A stretch of 64,000 nt of DNA from the NCBI GenBank assembly GCA_003153295.1, contig PLXY01000004.1, positions 1 to 64,000 on the forward strand, in the 5' to 3' direction. Below, one piece after another: positions 54,359 through 63,909 of the stretch (its first letter is position 1; the number at the start of each line of letters is the position of its first letter). This DNA comes from Parachlamydiales bacterium (GTDB lineage: Bacteria; Chlamydiota; Chlamydiia; Chlamydiales; Rhabdochlamydiaceae). The position numbers and the translations under genes are program-made. The notes under the pieces are model-generated. The model had not been told where the DNA came from. It was given only the letters and a program-made list of their open reading frames with translations, and did no database searches.

Positions 54359-54556
54359 ATGCCATTAGTCAAAGGGAAAAAAGCGAAAAGCAAAAAAGGA
54401 ATTTCTTCTAATATTCGCCGTGAAAAACACGCGCATCCTGAAATGCCGATCAAACAAGCCGTTGCGATTGCTTATAGCCAAGCTCGTAAAGCTGGAGCCA
54501 AGCTTCCGAAAAAAAAGAAAACAGCAACAAAATCAAAAGCAAAAAAGAAGAAGTAA
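54359..54556 (+). CDS. Small basic Lys-rich protein (DUF6496-like)
   Basis: A 65-residue protein with a GISSNIRREKHAHPEMPIKQAVAIAYSQARKAG core, resembling the 'NIxxEMxAGKPxKQAxAIAxxxAR' group (DUF6496-like), and a histone-H1-like tail of Lys, Ala and Thr. It may bind nucleic acid. It is a separate short unit behind the DUF3096 gene and ends with a bidirectional terminator. Confidence 0.75.
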   Translation: MPLVKGKKAKSKKGISSNIRREKHAHPEMPIKQAVAIAYSQARKAGAKLPKKKKTATKSKAKKKK

Positions 54557-54575
54557 TCGTTGCTAGCCGGAAGAG

Positions 54576-54603
54576 CTCCTTAACAAAAGTTTTTGTTAAG
54601 GAG
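54576..54603. terminator. Bidirectional terminator hairpin
   Basis: CTCCTTAACAAAA (54576-54588) pairs with TTTTGTTAAGGAG (54591-54603) in a 13-bp stem with a tiny GT loop. It lies between the convergent small basic protein gene and the first PP2C gene, so it can end both transcripts. Confidence 0.75.
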
Positions 54604-54620
54604 TTCTAGAGACAATGATG

Positions 54621-55823
54621 TCACTTGACGACGACGACAAGAAGCGTCATGTGATCAGGCTTTCCGGGATATTCTTTACGAGAGGCATTCTTCATATTTT
54701 GAAAGTTTTCCAGAGCAATCAGATATTTTTCTGAGTGGGTATGAGCAAAATTTATAATATGCTGTCCCACATCTTCATTCTTAGGGAATTGCTTCAACGT
54801 TAATAATTTTCTTTGATCATCTACACCGAGGGCTTCTTTTACGTCTTTCTCAGGGGGATTTTGATCCAAGTTATCATGAACGCCATCGGTCATGAAAAAG
54901 AGTTGGTCCCCTGGCTGTACTTCAACGCTAAAGGCATACTCAGTTTTATCTCCTTCTGTTCTATTTGGACCAAATCTTCCACCTGGATCTGTCGCATCTG
55001 TTCGGGCTGGTTTAGTCAATTCAACGATCGTTCCATTTTTTTTATGATGATAGAGCTTGCAATCGCCGCAATTCACACCGGTAAAATAACGTTTGCCATC
55101 TGCCGCTTTGAAGATCAAGCCTCCCAAAAACGTTGTTCCTCCATAAGAGCGGTCAGGATCATGTCTCTTATGGCTTTTTTCTATCTCTGTCTGCGAATCT
55201 TGAGCAGCATCCATGACCAACTTCTCTGCTGGAGATTCTTGATCGGATATCATGCAGAAGTGCATAAATCCATCTACGATCGCTCGTGCTGCACGCTGAG
55301 AAGATTTGCCCCAACCGTTTCCATCCGCGATAGCAGCGATCTGAATTTCATCATTTTCCACATAGCTAAAGGCATCACAAAAAATTCCATGGCCGTCAGC
55401 CTCTTTTTTTGGATAATTGGAGCAGACATATCCAATCCAATTAGCTCCCCAATGCTTGAAGATCATGGAGCGGCCGGGCTTTTGCGCTTCTTCTTTGATA
55501 TCGCGATCAATTGCCTGATGAAAGGGACCATCAACAGTCCATACGGTTTTTCGTGCCGGGATGATGGGATTAACGGATGGGGTGTGGGTGTACAATCGCA
55601 GCAGAGCTCCTGTAGCAAGGGCAATGACAACCGTGGGTCCCCAATTTAAAAGAGTTTGTCCACCGGGGAATTGGCTAGCACGCGTTATCAACGAAATCAA
55701 TCGAGGAGAGTCGCGAAAAAACGAACAAAACGCAATTTGAGTTGCTTTAGCGATGATTCCTGCAACGAGAGCACACGGGATAGGGTTTCTGGGCATTGCG
55801 GCGGTAATAGGTCTAAGAGTCAT
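54621..55823 (-). CDS. Membrane-anchored PP2C-family protein phosphatase
   Basis: A 400-residue protein. An N-terminal hydrophobic hairpin (about 16-35 and 62-77) precedes a PP2C-like phosphatase domain (about 115-400). The metal and catalytic acids are present: D167-G (ADGNG), D254 (GVNCGDCKLY), D313-G (FMTDGVHDN) and D390 (PDHMT). It would dephosphorylate Ser/Thr phosphoproteins; a link to the kinase at 27757 is possible but not shown. The ATG has GAGGAG. It is the downstream paralog of the gene at 55943-57076. Confidence 0.85.
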   Translation of the reverse strand: MTLRPITAAMPRNPIPCALVAGIIAKATQIAFCSFFRDSPRLISLITRASQFPGGQTLLNWGPTVVIALATGALLRLYTHTPSVNPIIPARKTVWTVDGPFHQAIDRDIKEEAQKPGRSMIFKHWGANWIGYVCSNYPKKEADGHGIFCDAFSYVENDEIQIAAIADGNGWGKSSQRAARAIVDGFMHFCMISDQESPAEKLVMDAAQDSQTEIEKSHKRHDPDRSYGGTTFLGGLIFKAADGKRYFTGVNCGDCKLYHHKKNGTIVELTKPARTDATDPGGRFGPNRTEGDKTEYAFSVEVQPGDQLFFMTDGVHDNLDQNPPEKDVKEALGVDDQRKLLTLKQFPKNEDVGQHIINFAHTHSEKYLIALENFQNMKNASRKEYPGKPDHMTLLVVVVK

Positions 55824-55942
55824 AGTCTCCTCACATTTTGCAGAAATTCTATGCGAATCAGAGTTTTTCAGTTAAGAAATTATCAATTTATCAGCGGGAA
55901 ACTGTCGTTTGATGACAGTTTCGCTCAAGAATTAATTTGGCT

Positions 55943-57076
55943 TCATGGGACTTCGACAACAAGCAATGTCATAGGACCGAGTTTTCCTGGAAAATCTTTA
56001 GATGACGCGATATTTTCACCTTTTTCCAGAGCAGTCAAACGTTTCTTTGTATGCTGAAGAACAAAATCCATAATTTCTTTGCCTGGGTGATCAACTTTTG
56101 AAAGGTCTTGCAAAGTTGCCAGCTTTCTTTGATTACGATCATTTTGCGACATCAATTCATTAGGATTTTCTATCTCAGGTGGATGGATATCTAAATTATC
56201 ATGAACGGCAGCTGTCATAAAAAATAACTGATCTCCAGGCTCGACTTCATAGGTAAATTCATTAGGATCAGACCCTGTTCTATTAAGACCCAATTGTCCA
56301 TCTATTTTAAAATTCCACGTCAGGTCTTGGAATTGGCCCTTTCGTAGACGATAGAGATTGCAATTTCCACAATGGATGCCCTTAAAATAGCGCCGGTTAC
56401 TAAAAGTTGTCTCAATTAAACCGCCTAAGAACGCTGCTCGTCCATAGTGTTTTTTAGGATCTGATTCTTGAGGGCTTTCTTCTATTTTTTTCTGAGCATA
56501 TTGAGCAGCCAGTTTCACTAGAGAGCTCTTTTTATTTGCCAGATGGGGGACAATGTATTCCATAAAACCATCTACTAACGCACGAGCAGTGCGCTGGGAT
56601 TTTTCTTCCCCATCAAAACCTGCAGCGATTCCTACGATTTGCGTCTGATTACTTTCCGCATAACCAAAGGCATCGCAGAAAATTGCAGGGTCAGGAGTAT
56701 TTTGTTTGGGAAAGTTTAAGCAGATATACTGTTTGCAGTGAGTTTCCTCGTATACATGAATAGATGGTAGCCTCCGCTGTGTAGTCTCTGATTTTATATC
56801 TTGATCGACTTGCTTGTGCAGCGGCTTATATACCGAAGGTTTGTGCAGTACAATGCCGGTGAAAAGCGCAACTAAAACAGAAGGGCCATAGTTTAGAAGG
56901 ACCTGTCCTCCTGGAAAGTGATCGATGCGTGCAATCAAAGAAACCCATCGAGGGCTGTGGCGAAAAAATGAACAAATCGCAATTTGAGTTGCTTTAGTGA
57001 TGATTCCTGCAATGATAGCGTATTGGATGGGGGGACTCGGGAGGGCACGTGTGATGGAACCCAGAGCAGATGCCAT
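55943..57076 (-). CDS. PP2C paralog lacking the metal-binding residues (pseudophosphatase)
   Basis: A 377-residue paralog of the downstream PP2C, with the same N-terminal hydrophobic segments and aligned over its whole length. Numbering from the ATG at 57076 (GGAGGA site; an upstream TTG is rejected), the key acids are gone: DG of the first motif reads A152-G, GD of the second reads G-N238, TDG reads T-A289-A290 and the final D-x-x-T reads G367-P-M-T. The fold-defining residues (GDQLFFMT, VHDNLD) stay, so the protein is maintained but likely not catalytic. Perhaps a regulator or phosphobinding partner of its neighbour. Confidence 0.82.
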   Translation of the reverse strand: MASALGSITRALPSPPIQYAIIAGIITKATQIAICSFFRHSPRWVSLIARIDHFPGGQVLLNYGPSVLVALFTGIVLHKPSVYKPLHKQVDQDIKSETTQRRLPSIHVYEETHCKQYICLNFPKQNTPDPAIFCDAFGYAESNQTQIVGIAAGFDGEEKSQRTARALVDGFMEYIVPHLANKKSSLVKLAAQYAQKKIEESPQESDPKKHYGRAAFLGGLIETTFSNRRYFKGIHCGNCNLYRLRKGQFQDLTWNFKIDGQLGLNRTGSDPNEFTYEVEPGDQLFFMTAAVHDNLDIHPPEIENPNELMSQNDRNQRKLATLQDLSKVDHPGKEIMDFVLQHTKKRLTALEKGENIASSKDFPGKLGPMTLLVVEVP

Positions 57077-57160
57077 ATTTTCCTCCAAATTTAGGAAAAT
57101 TGTATTTTATTGGAACGTTTTTGCCCAAAAAAAAGTATGGGATGAGAGTTGCTTGGATCT

Positions 57161-58264
57161 TTAATCCGTTAAATGCAAGAAGATCTCGAGGCCGCCGTTC
57201 AGAAGCGGGATGGGTTTTTTATGAGATCTACCGAAGGCAGGAGGAAGGGAGCGGTGAGGACTTAGGATCGCAGCGCGGGCTTTGCCATTGCAGGTGGTCT
57301 TAAGGAACTCAGCAAGCTCAAGGTAAGGATCAGAAGGGGCTTGGATGCGGGTCCCGTAAGGAGGGTTGGCGACGACGAGGGTGGGCTGAAGAAGGGTTTT
57401 TAAATTGTGAACATGCGCATGCTGAAAGTGCAGAGGGAATTTTGTGTTTTTTTGAGTCGCTTTGCAAAGCTCAATGGCTTTCCGGTCGCGGTCTCCGCCG
57501 AAGATCGAGTACGGTTTCATGGCTTGAATGCGGCTGTCGAGTTTACTTTTAATCGCAAGCCACTCTTCTTCTTTGTAGAGAGGATGGCTGAAAAAACCAA
57601 AGTTCTTACGAAAATAAGCCGGAGGTGTGTTCGTGGCCATTAGGGCAGCTTCCCAAAGAAAAGTTCCTGATCCGCAGAAAGGGTCGCAGAGGATATCTTC
57701 AGGGGTGTAGTCAGCGTATTTAAGGATGGCAGCGGCCAGAGTTTCTTGGAGAGGTGCTTCCACAGCGCCTGAGCGGTAACCTCGTTTGAAAAGAGGAGCG
57801 CCTGTCGTATCAAAACTGATGGTGGCCTTGTTCTCAAAAATAAAGACATGGATCTGGACGGCAGGATTATAGACTTCAACAGAAGGACGTTTGCCGGTTT
57901 TTTCTCGGAAGACATCGCAGATGGCATCTTTAACAACGAGTCCAGCGAAGTGGCTGTTGCGGAATTCTGGATTATTCGTCGCGTTAGAATCGATAGCAAA
58001 GGTCTTATCGATCGTTAGGTAATCCATCCATGGGATTTTCTTGGCTTCGTTATAGAGAGCTTCGCGGTTGGGGCAGTCAAAATGAGCGAGAGGCCACAGG
58101 ACACGCGTAGCAAAACGGCTGCCGTAATTGATGATGTAGACATTTTCAATCGTCAGCGGCGCTGAAACTCCGCGAGGCCACCGACGTGCGGCCATGCCGA
58201 GCGATTGGAGTTCCTCGGTGAGCAGCTGTTCTAAGTTAGGGGGACAAGTGATAAATAGGTGCAT
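57161..58264 (-). CDS. THUMP-domain RNA methyltransferase (RlmL-like N6AMT family)
   Basis: A 367-residue SAM-dependent RNA methyltransferase. An N-terminal THUMP/ferredoxin-like region (about 1-165; RGYRSG at its end) is followed by an UPF0020-type methylase: motif I DPFCGSGTFLWEA (194-206) and the catalytic N300-P-P-Y-G. It resembles the N-terminal (m2G) half of RlmL and the stand-alone relatives YcbY/YpsC. It is downstream of ychF on the same strand, with a palindrome between them. Confidence 0.88.
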   Translation of the reverse strand: MHLFITCPPNLEQLLTEELQSLGMAARRWPRGVSAPLTIENVYIINYGSRFATRVLWPLAHFDCPNREALYNEAKKIPWMDYLTIDKTFAIDSNATNNPEFRNSHFAGLVVKDAICDVFREKTGKRPSVEVYNPAVQIHVFIFENKATISFDTTGAPLFKRGYRSGAVEAPLQETLAAAILKYADYTPEDILCDPFCGSGTFLWEAALMATNTPPAYFRKNFGFFSHPLYKEEEWLAIKSKLDSRIQAMKPYSIFGGDRDRKAIELCKATQKNTKFPLHFQHAHVHNLKTLLQPTLVVANPPYGTRIQAPSDPYLELAEFLKTTCNGKARAAILSPHRSLPPAFGRSHKKPIPLLNGGLEIFLHLTD

Positions 58265-58342
58265 GAGACTATCCCGCTATAATTGTTATTAGATTTTCAA
58301 AAGGCCTTGAAAAGGAAAAATAAGGGTAGTGGGATAGTCTCA
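58264..58342. repeat. 79-bp inverted repeat in the ychF/methyltransferase gap
   Basis: TGAGACTATCCCGCTA (58264-58279) and TAGTGGGATAGTCTCA (58327-58342) pair in a 16-base stem with one mismatch. The element fills the whole gap between the ychF stop (58347) and the methyltransferase start, whose ATG (58264-58262) begins at its edge. It might be a terminator for the nusA-ychF operon or a translation control for the methyltransferase. Confidence 0.75.
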
Positions 58343-58346
58343 TATA

Positions 58347-59441
58347 TTAATTGTGATAAAAGAGTATTACATCGCCGTCATGAACGATGTATTCTTTTCC
58401 TTCTGAGCGGGCCCTGCCGGCCTCGCGGGCGCCTACGCGGCCGTTATAAGAGACCATATCGTTGAAAGAGACTACCTCAGCGCGGATAAATCCTTTTTGG
58501 ATATCGGTATGGATTTTACCAGCGGCTTCGGGTGCGGCAGCTCCTTTGCGGACGGGCCACGCGCGGGTCTCGATTTCACCTGTTGTGATGTAGGTGATGA
58601 GATCCAGGGTTGAAAAAGCGGCTTTAATGAGGCGGTTAAGTCCTGTCTCTTGCAATCCGAGGCTTTGGAGATATTCTTGCGATTCTGCAGGAGCGAGCTG
58701 AGCGAGTTCTTCTTCGAGTTTTGCACAGATCGGGATGACGGTATTTCCTTCTTTTTCTGCATAGGCGCGGACTTTTCTAACGAGGTCGTTTTCGAGAGAA
58801 GGAAGGGCGTCTTCGTTGACGTTGGCGACGTAGAGGACTTTTTTGTTCGTGAGAAATGGATACTGGGCCAGGTGGGATTGCTCTTCTGGAGTCGCCGGCA
58901 TGCTGCGGAGCGATTTATTCTGATTGAGGTGGGCGATCGCTTTTTGCAAGGTGTCGTAAACGGGTTGGAATTCTTTTTTCGATTTGAGCTGTTTTTCGAG
59001 TTTCTGCGCGATATTTTCGATCATTTGTAGATCGGCGAGGATAAGCTCAAGGTTGATCACTTCAATATCATCGATCGGGTCAACTTTTCCAGAGACGTGG
59101 ATGACATCGCCTTCTTCAAAACAGCGGACGACATGAATAATCGCATCGGTCTCGCGGATGTTCGTGAGGAATTTATTGCCTAAACCTTCTCCCTCGGAAG
59201 CTCCTTTAACAAGGCCGGCGATATCGACGAAGGTCACAGTCGCAGGAACGAGTTTATTGCTGCCGGAAATATCAGAGAGGATTTGCAAACGGGGATCATC
59301 GACATCGACAATGCCCACATTAGGATCGATAGTACAAAAGGGATAATTAGCCGCTGCTGCGGCTTTCCGCGTCAGAGCATTAAAAAGGGTTGATTTGCCG
59401 ACGTTGGGAAGTCCGACGATGCCGCATGAAAGTCCTACCAT
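58347..59441 (-). CDS. ychF: Redox-regulated ATPase/GTPase YchF (Obg family)
   Basis: A 364-residue YchF: G1 [15 protein letters not shown], then a TGS-domain C-terminus with [11 protein letters not shown] and the terminal [14 protein letters not shown], both diagnostic. It is an ATP-binding translation-associated protein. Its ATG overlaps the ribF stop, with AGGAGAA inside the ribF end as ribosome site. In C. trachomatis ychF (CT092) is next to cdsU (CT091); here about 15 kb lies between. Confidence 0.97.
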   Translation of the reverse strand: MVGLSCGIVGLPNVGKSTLFNALTRKAAAAANYPFCTIDPNVGIVDVDDPRLQILSDISGSNKLVPATVTFVDIAGLVKGASEGEGLGNKFLTNIRETDAIIHVVRCFEEGDVIHVSGKVDPIDDIEVINLELILADLQMIENIAQKLEKQLKSKKEFQPVYDTLQKAIAHLNQNKSLRSMPATPEEQSHLAQYPFLTNKKVLYVANVNEDALPSLENDLVRKVRAYAEKEGNTVIPICAKLEEELAQLAPAESQEYLQSLGLQETGLNRLIKAAFSTLDLITYITTGEIETRAWPVRKGAAAPEAAGKIHTDIQKGFIRAEVVSFNDMVSYNGRVGAREAGRARSEGKEYIVHDGDVILFYHN

Positions 59442-59992
59442 ACTAAAGTTCTCCTGCCGAGCAAGCGAAAGGCCTGCTCAAAATTTCCTGATTCGATGAG
59501 TTCACGTATTTTTTTTGAAGAGACGACTTCTCCCTCGAAAGTATATTTCGGAAGATAGATCGCAGAGAAGTTAAGTTCTTTTGCAAGAGCTTGAATGTTT
59601 TCTTGAGTGCCTTCAGCCCGGTGGCCCAGTGCCGAGCCTTCTCCGAGGATGAGATGGGTGAAAGGAAGGTATTGGTGGAGCTGTTTTAAGAAAGCGTCAT
59701 AAGAAAGAGAAGAAAATTCCGATGTGAAAGGAAGGATGATCGCCAGGTCGATGCCATTGATTTCAAAACGGCTGATTTTTTGATCGAGAGTGTCGATGAG
59801 AGGAGGAGTAGCATCGGGACGAAGGACTTGAGCGGGATGGTTGGAAAATGTTACCACAGAGGCAGTTCCGTATTTTTTCAATTCTTTGAAAAGATATTGG
59901 TGGCCGAGATGGACTCCATCGTACGTCCCGATCGTGAGAGCAATCGGTCCTGATAAAGGGGGGATCTTATCTAACTGCTCAACGATGATCAT
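59435..59992 (-). CDS. ribF: FAD synthetase domain protein RibF, lacking the kinase domain
   Basis: A 185-residue protein holding only the FMN adenylyltransferase half of Rib[16 protein letters not shown] (the GxxDGxHxGH box), VVTFSNHP and [23 protein letters not shown]. In bifunctional RibF a riboflavin-kinase barrel of about 120 residues then follows; here the frame stops four codons later in the ychF start region. So either FMN is supplied by another enzyme or obtained from the host. The long upstream extension (to 60139) has no family match; the ATG at 59992 is chosen. Confidence 0.85.
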   Translation of the reverse strand: MIIVEQLDKIPPLSGPIALTIGTYDGVHLGHQYLFKELKKYGTASVVTFSNHPAQVLRPDATPPLIDTLDQKISRFEINGIDLAIILPFTSEFSSLSYDAFLKQLHQYLPFTHLILGEGSALGHRAEGTQENIQALAKELNFSAIYLPKYTFEGEVVSSKKIRELIESGNFEQAFRLLGRRTLVW

Positions 59993-60671
59993 AGAGATGG
60001 ATCCCGTTGATGCTGTCTTTGATGTGGAAAGAGCCGGAGCGAATACGGCGGAGTTCTGAAAGATGGGCCCCACAACCGAGGAGATTGCCCAGATCGTGTG
60101 CGATGGAACGTACGTACGTTCCTTTGGTGCAGGCGACATTCAAAGAGAGGTAAGGGTAGCTGTAGTCCAAGAGAGTGGTTTTAATCGTCACTGAGACAGG
60201 TTTCCGTTCGATCTCGATGCCTTTGCGAGCCAATTCATAAAGTTTTTTGCCGCCGATTTTTTTTGCGGAGAACATCGGAGGGACTTGTTCTAGAGTTCCT
60301 TGAAAGGAGAGGAGCGCTTTTTCAATTTCAGCAAGAGTGGGGATCAGAGGAGAAGTTGCAGTTGTTTGGCCGTCGCAGTCGTAAGAATCGGTAGAGACGC
60401 CTAGGAGCATTTTACATTCGTATTCTTTATCTTGGCAGAGGTAGTCTTGAGAAAGGCGGGTAAAATTTTTACCGATTAGCATGACCATGAGGCCTGTTGC
60501 AAAAGGATCTAAAGTCCCTGCATGGCCGATTTTTTCAATGCGTGTGAGCCTGCGAAGGGCTGTGACTAAACTGAACGAAGTTTTGCCTCGAGGTTTGTCG
60601 ACTAGCAGAATGCCTTCTTTAAGAGGCGGCGTATTTAAGAGCTTTGAATCGTTTTCCGTGATGTTTGTCAA
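59979..60671 (-). CDS. truB: tRNA pseudouridine synthase B
   Basis: A 230-residue TruB that makes pseudouridine 55 in tRNA. Motifs: [14 protein letters not shown], then [15 protein letters not shown] with the catalytic Asp, [17 protein letters not shown] and [15 protein letters not shown]. The start is probably the TTG at 60671, which has AAAGGAG and follows the rbfA stop; the ATGs further up lie inside rbfA with no family match. It overlaps ribF by 14 bp. Confidence 0.93.
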   Translation of the reverse strand: MTNITENDSKLLNTPPLKEGILLVDKPRGKTSFSLVTALRRLTRIEKIGHAGTLDPFATGLMVMLIGKNFTRLSQDYLCQDKEYECKMLLGVSTDSYDCDGQTTATSPLIPTLAEIEKALLSFQGTLEQVPPMFSAKKIGGKKLYELARKGIEIERKPVSVTIKTTLLDYSYPYLSLNVACTKGTYVRSIAHDLGNLLGCGAHLSELRRIRSGSFHIKDSINGIHLYDHR

Positions 60672-60681
60672 ACTGACTCCT

Positions 60682-61068
60682 TTACGATTCTTGATCTTCT
60701 GGAGGAGAGGGGCGTTTGGCTTGTTCATCGTGGATTTTTTCAAGGAGGTTGTGGATGCGGAGTTCATCTTCCAGCGTATCATCCAGATGGAAGGTGAGCT
60801 GGGGGAAATAACGCATCACAACTTTTTTCGCGGCTTGCATAGAAATAAAACCGGCAGCAGACTGGAGAGCTCTTAATGTTTGCTTTTTTTCAGCAGGGGA
60901 GCCGACCATGCTAAAAAAAACTTTAGCATGGTGCAGGTCTTTCGTGATGTCGACTTTTTTAATCGTCACAAGGGTGTTGACTTTGGGGTTGCGGACCTCT
61001 CTCATTACCACTTCGGCAATGACTTCTCGGAGAAGTGAATTTAGACGGTCAACGCGCTGCTTTACCAT
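60682..61068 (-). CDS. rbfA: Ribosome-binding factor A
   Basis: A 128-residue RbfA, which helps mature the 16S rRNA 5' end. The KH-like fold is seen from [26 protein letters not shown] (N-terminus) through [17 protein letters not shown] to the [20 protein letters not shown] end. Fourth in the nusA-infB-rbfA-truB-ribF-ychF unit (CT092-CT097 order), and three bases from the infB stop. Confidence 0.93.
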   Translation of the reverse strand: MVKQRVDRLNSLLREVIAEVVMREVRNPKVNTLVTIKKVDITKDLHHAKVFFSMVGSPAEKKQTLRALQSAAGFISMQAAKKVVMRYFPQLTFHLDDTLEDELRIHNLLEKIHDEQAKRPSPPEDQES

Positions 61069-61071
61069 AAG

Positions 61072-63909
61072 TTATAGTTCAGGGGTGTAGTAGGTGACAT
61101 CATAAGCCTGCAGAATATCGCCTTCTTTAAAGTCAGTGAAGCCTTGAAGGAGGATACCGCATTCTTGGCCTTTAGAAACTTCCCGCACATCTTCTTTGAC
61201 ACGTTTGACAGATGCAACAGGCCCTTTCCAGATAACCTCTTTATTGCGGACAACCCGAATATGGCTGGAGCGGCGGATAGTTCCGTCAGAAACTTGACAA
61301 CCGGCAATATTACCCAAATGGGATGATTTGAAGACGGCCTTAACCTCAGCTTCTCCAATGTCATGTTCTTGGGCGATCTTATCCAATAGCCCGACCATGA
61401 TCTCTTTAACGTCATCGACAGCGTGGTAGATGATGTCATGGAGGCGGACTTTGACTTTGAGCTGTTTAATGAGCGATTCAGCATGGCTTTCAATTTGAGT
61501 ATGGAAGCCGATCAGAGTGGCTTTAGAGGCATAGGCAAGCTGAATATCGGATTCTGAAATCTCACCCACAGCAGCTGAGATCACATTGATTTCAGCTTTA
61601 GCGGAGATGATTTTTTCCAGAGAATGCTTGAGAGCTTCCAGAGATCCTTGGACGTCAGCACGGAGAATAAGCGTAAGAACTTTCTTCTCTTGTTTCTGCA
61701 TAGTCTGAGCCAGAAGATTTTCAAGACCGCCCCGTTTAGTTTGGAGGGCTGTGTGCTTCCGCTTGAGGAGTCTTTCTTCAGAAACTTCACTTGCTTCTTT
61801 TTCATCTTTAACGACGATGAAATCGCTGCCCGCTTCAGGGAGTCCTGAAAGGCCTGTGAGTTTGACAGGAGAAGAAGGACCAGCAATGGTCATAGGCTTA
61901 TTGAATTCATCGTGCATCGTTTTCACACGGCCCCAATGCGCAGCAAAAACAACCGCATCTCCGATATGGAGCGTTCCGTTTTGAACGAGAACAGTCGTCA
62001 CAGCGCCCAGGCCCTTGTGCATTTCGGACTCAATAACGGTTCCGCGGGCACGGGAATTGGGGTTGGCTTTAAGTTCGAGAACTTCGGCTTGGAGAGCAAG
62101 CATTTCAAGGAGTTCTTTGATCCCTTCTCCAGTAACGGCCGAGCAATTGATAGTGATGGTCTGTCCGCCCCATGCTTCAGGAAGAAGGTTGATTTCGGAG
62201 AGTTGTCTATAGACGTTTTCAGCATTGAAGTTGGGTTTATCGCTCTTGTTGATCGCAACGACAATCGGAACATTGGCTGTGCGGGCTTGTTGGACGGCTT
62301 CCATGGTTTGTGCGCGGAGACCTTCATCTCCAGCAACAACGAGGACAACGATGTCAGTGACATCTGCGCCGCGGGCTCGCATCGCTGAGAAGGCTTCGTG
62401 ACCAGGAGTGTCAAGAATAGTGATATCTCCAAAATCTGTATGAGCTTTGAAGGCACCAATATGCTGAGTGATCGCACCGGCTTCTCCACCTGCAACATTG
62501 GCCTTGCGGATAGTATCGATAAGGCTTGTTTTGCCGTGGTCGACGTGACCCATGAAGGTGACAACAGGACTACGGAGAATGAGTTCATCCGCAGGTGTTT
62601 CGGTGATTTCCTGTTTGATGGTCTTGTCGGTGATTTTCAGACGCTCTTCTTCGCTGGTATCGATGGTGATTTCGCAATCAAAATCATGACCTAGAAGTTG
62701 GATAGTCGTTTCATCATCGATGAAATCGTTTAAAGTGATCACGACGCCTTTCATGAAGAGATTAGAAAGAAGCTGAGAGGCTTTGAGCTTCATTTCAACG
62801 GCTAGGTCTTTAATCGTCACAGGAAGGCGAATTTTCAATGATTTAGGACGAACAATGAGCTCTTCGCCAGAGGATGACATCCGTTTATGACCGCGGCCTT
62901 TACGTGGACGCCAGCCTTCATCATTTTCATCTCGGAGGCCTTGTTTATCGCGTGAATCAAAAGCGCGGTAAACTTCAGGCTTTTTATGGGCTTTGATGTC
63001 TTTAACGTCTTTGAACTTGCGTGCGGCTTCTTCTTCACGTGTCTTAGCAGGAGCGTGCTCGCGGGTGGAAGGTTTAGCTCCTAAGCGAGAGTCGCGGGAA
63101 TCCATCGGGGGACGTCTGCCCATGCCGCCAGCGCCACCAAATCCTCCTGCGCCAGGAGGTCTTCCTGTGGTGTAAGGTCTATATCCTCCAGCTCCTCCAG
63201 GAGCTCCACCAGGAGGTCGTGGACGATAGCCGCCAGCGCCTGGTTGATAAGGAGGGGAGCCGGGGGGACGTGGTTTATATCCTGCGGGTCCGCCAGGAGC
63301 TCCGCCGGTAGGACGCGGCCGGTATCCGGTACTGCTATGATATCCGCCTGTCTGAGGCGCGCCTTGAGAAGGTGAAGAGGTTGCAGAACCGCCAGGTCCC
63401 GCTTGTCGCGGTTGATAGGCAGGACGAGGTCCATCGGAATAGGATCGAGGTGCTCCTGCACCACCAGCGCCAGCAGGACGGTATCCTGAGGGTCGGTTAT
63501 AGGCAGGGCGGTCTCCGGAAGGACGTGATTGAAAAGGGCGAGGTCCGTCGGTCCGTTGATTGGGGTAAGTCGGGCCGAGAGGCCTTTCTGGAGGTCTTTC
63601 AGGAGGTTTTTCTTGAGCAGCTTCAGGAGGAGCGGATTCTTGCATCTCGGGCTCAAAAGATTCTTGAGGAACTTCCTTCGGCTTTGATTTAGCGATAGGA
63701 GGAGCTTCAGGAGTAAACTCTTCTTGAACTTTTTCAGGAATCGGCTTGGGTTGGCTGGACTCTACCGGCAGCTCTTTAGGCTTGGAAGCCATTTTGGACT
63801 CTTTAGTTCCGACGGAAGCTGGGGAGGCTGGAGACTCCGGTTTCTTAAACTTTTTTAAAGCTTCAGCCAGCTGCGCATTCTTTACTGTAATCTTGAGGTT
63901 TTTAGCCAA
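61072..63909 (-). CDS. infB: Translation initiation factor IF-2
   Basis: A 945-residue IF-2. The N-terminal about 320 residues are low-complexity: Pro/Glu/Lys-rich first, then a Gly/Pro/Arg/Tyr stretch with repeated GYRPRPPGG-type units (about 120-265). The conserved part follows: the G domain with [12 protein letters not shown], the DTPGHEAF and NKSDK motifs, then domains II-IV. The start is a TTG (63909) overlapping the nusA end by 8 bp, with AAGGG upstream. It recruits initiator tRNA to the 30S subunit. Confidence 0.96.
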   Translation of the reverse strand: MAKNLKITVKNAQLAEALKKFKKPESPASPASVGTKESKMASKPKELPVESSQPKPIPEKVQEEFTPEAPPIAKSKPKEVPQESFEPEMQESAPPEAAQEKPPERPPERPLGPTYPNQRTDGPRPFQSRPSGDRPAYNRPSGYRPAGAGGAGAPRSYSDGPRPAYQPRQAGPGGSATSSPSQGAPQTGGYHSSTGYRPRPTGGAPGGPAGYKPRPPGSPPYQPGAGGYRPRPPGGAPGGAGGYRPYTTGRPPGAGGFGGAGGMGRRPPMDSRDSRLGAKPSTREHAPAKTREEEAARKFKDVKDIKAHKKPEVYRAFDSRDKQGLRDENDEGWRPRKGRGHKRMSSSGEELIVRPKSLKIRLPVTIKDLAVEMKLKASQLLSNLFMKGVVITLNDFIDDETTIQLLGHDFDCEITIDTSEEERLKITDKTIKQEITETPADELILRSPVVTFMGHVDHGKTSLIDTIRKANVAGGEAGAITQHIGAFKAHTDFGDITILDTPGHEAFSAMRARGADVTDIVVLVVAGDEGLRAQTMEAVQQARTANVPIVVAINKSDKPNFNAENVYRQLSEINLLPEAWGGQTITINCSAVTGEGIKELLEMLALQAEVLELKANPNSRARGTVIESEMHKGLGAVTTVLVQNGTLHIGDAVVFAAHWGRVKTMHDEFNKPMTIAGPSSPVKLTGLSGLPEAGSDFIVVKDEKEASEVSEERLLKRKHTALQTKRGGLENLLAQTMQKQEKKVLTLILRADVQGSLEALKHSLEKIISAKAEINVISAAVGEISESDIQLAYASKATLIGFHTQIESHAESLIKQLKVKVRLHDIIYHAVDDVKEIMVGLLDKIAQEHDIGEAEVKAVFKSSHLGNIAGCQVSDGTIRRSSHIRVVRNKEVIWKGPVASVKRVKEDVREVSKGQECGILLQGFTDFKEGDILQAYDVTYYTPEL

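Noticed and set aside
54813-55649. A 278-codon plus-strand frame
   Set aside because: It is antisense to the first PP2C gene, which has clear motifs and a ribosome site; the translated frame matches no fold and is rich in Cys, Phe and Ile runs typical of shadows.
59993-60139. N-terminal extension of RibF
   Set aside because: It overlaps truB fully, has no family match and no ribosome site; the ATG at 59992 gives a normal domain start.
63081-63656. Long alternative frames in the infB N-terminus (both strands)
   Set aside because: They arise from the repetitive GC-rich codons of the Gly/Pro/Arg stretch.
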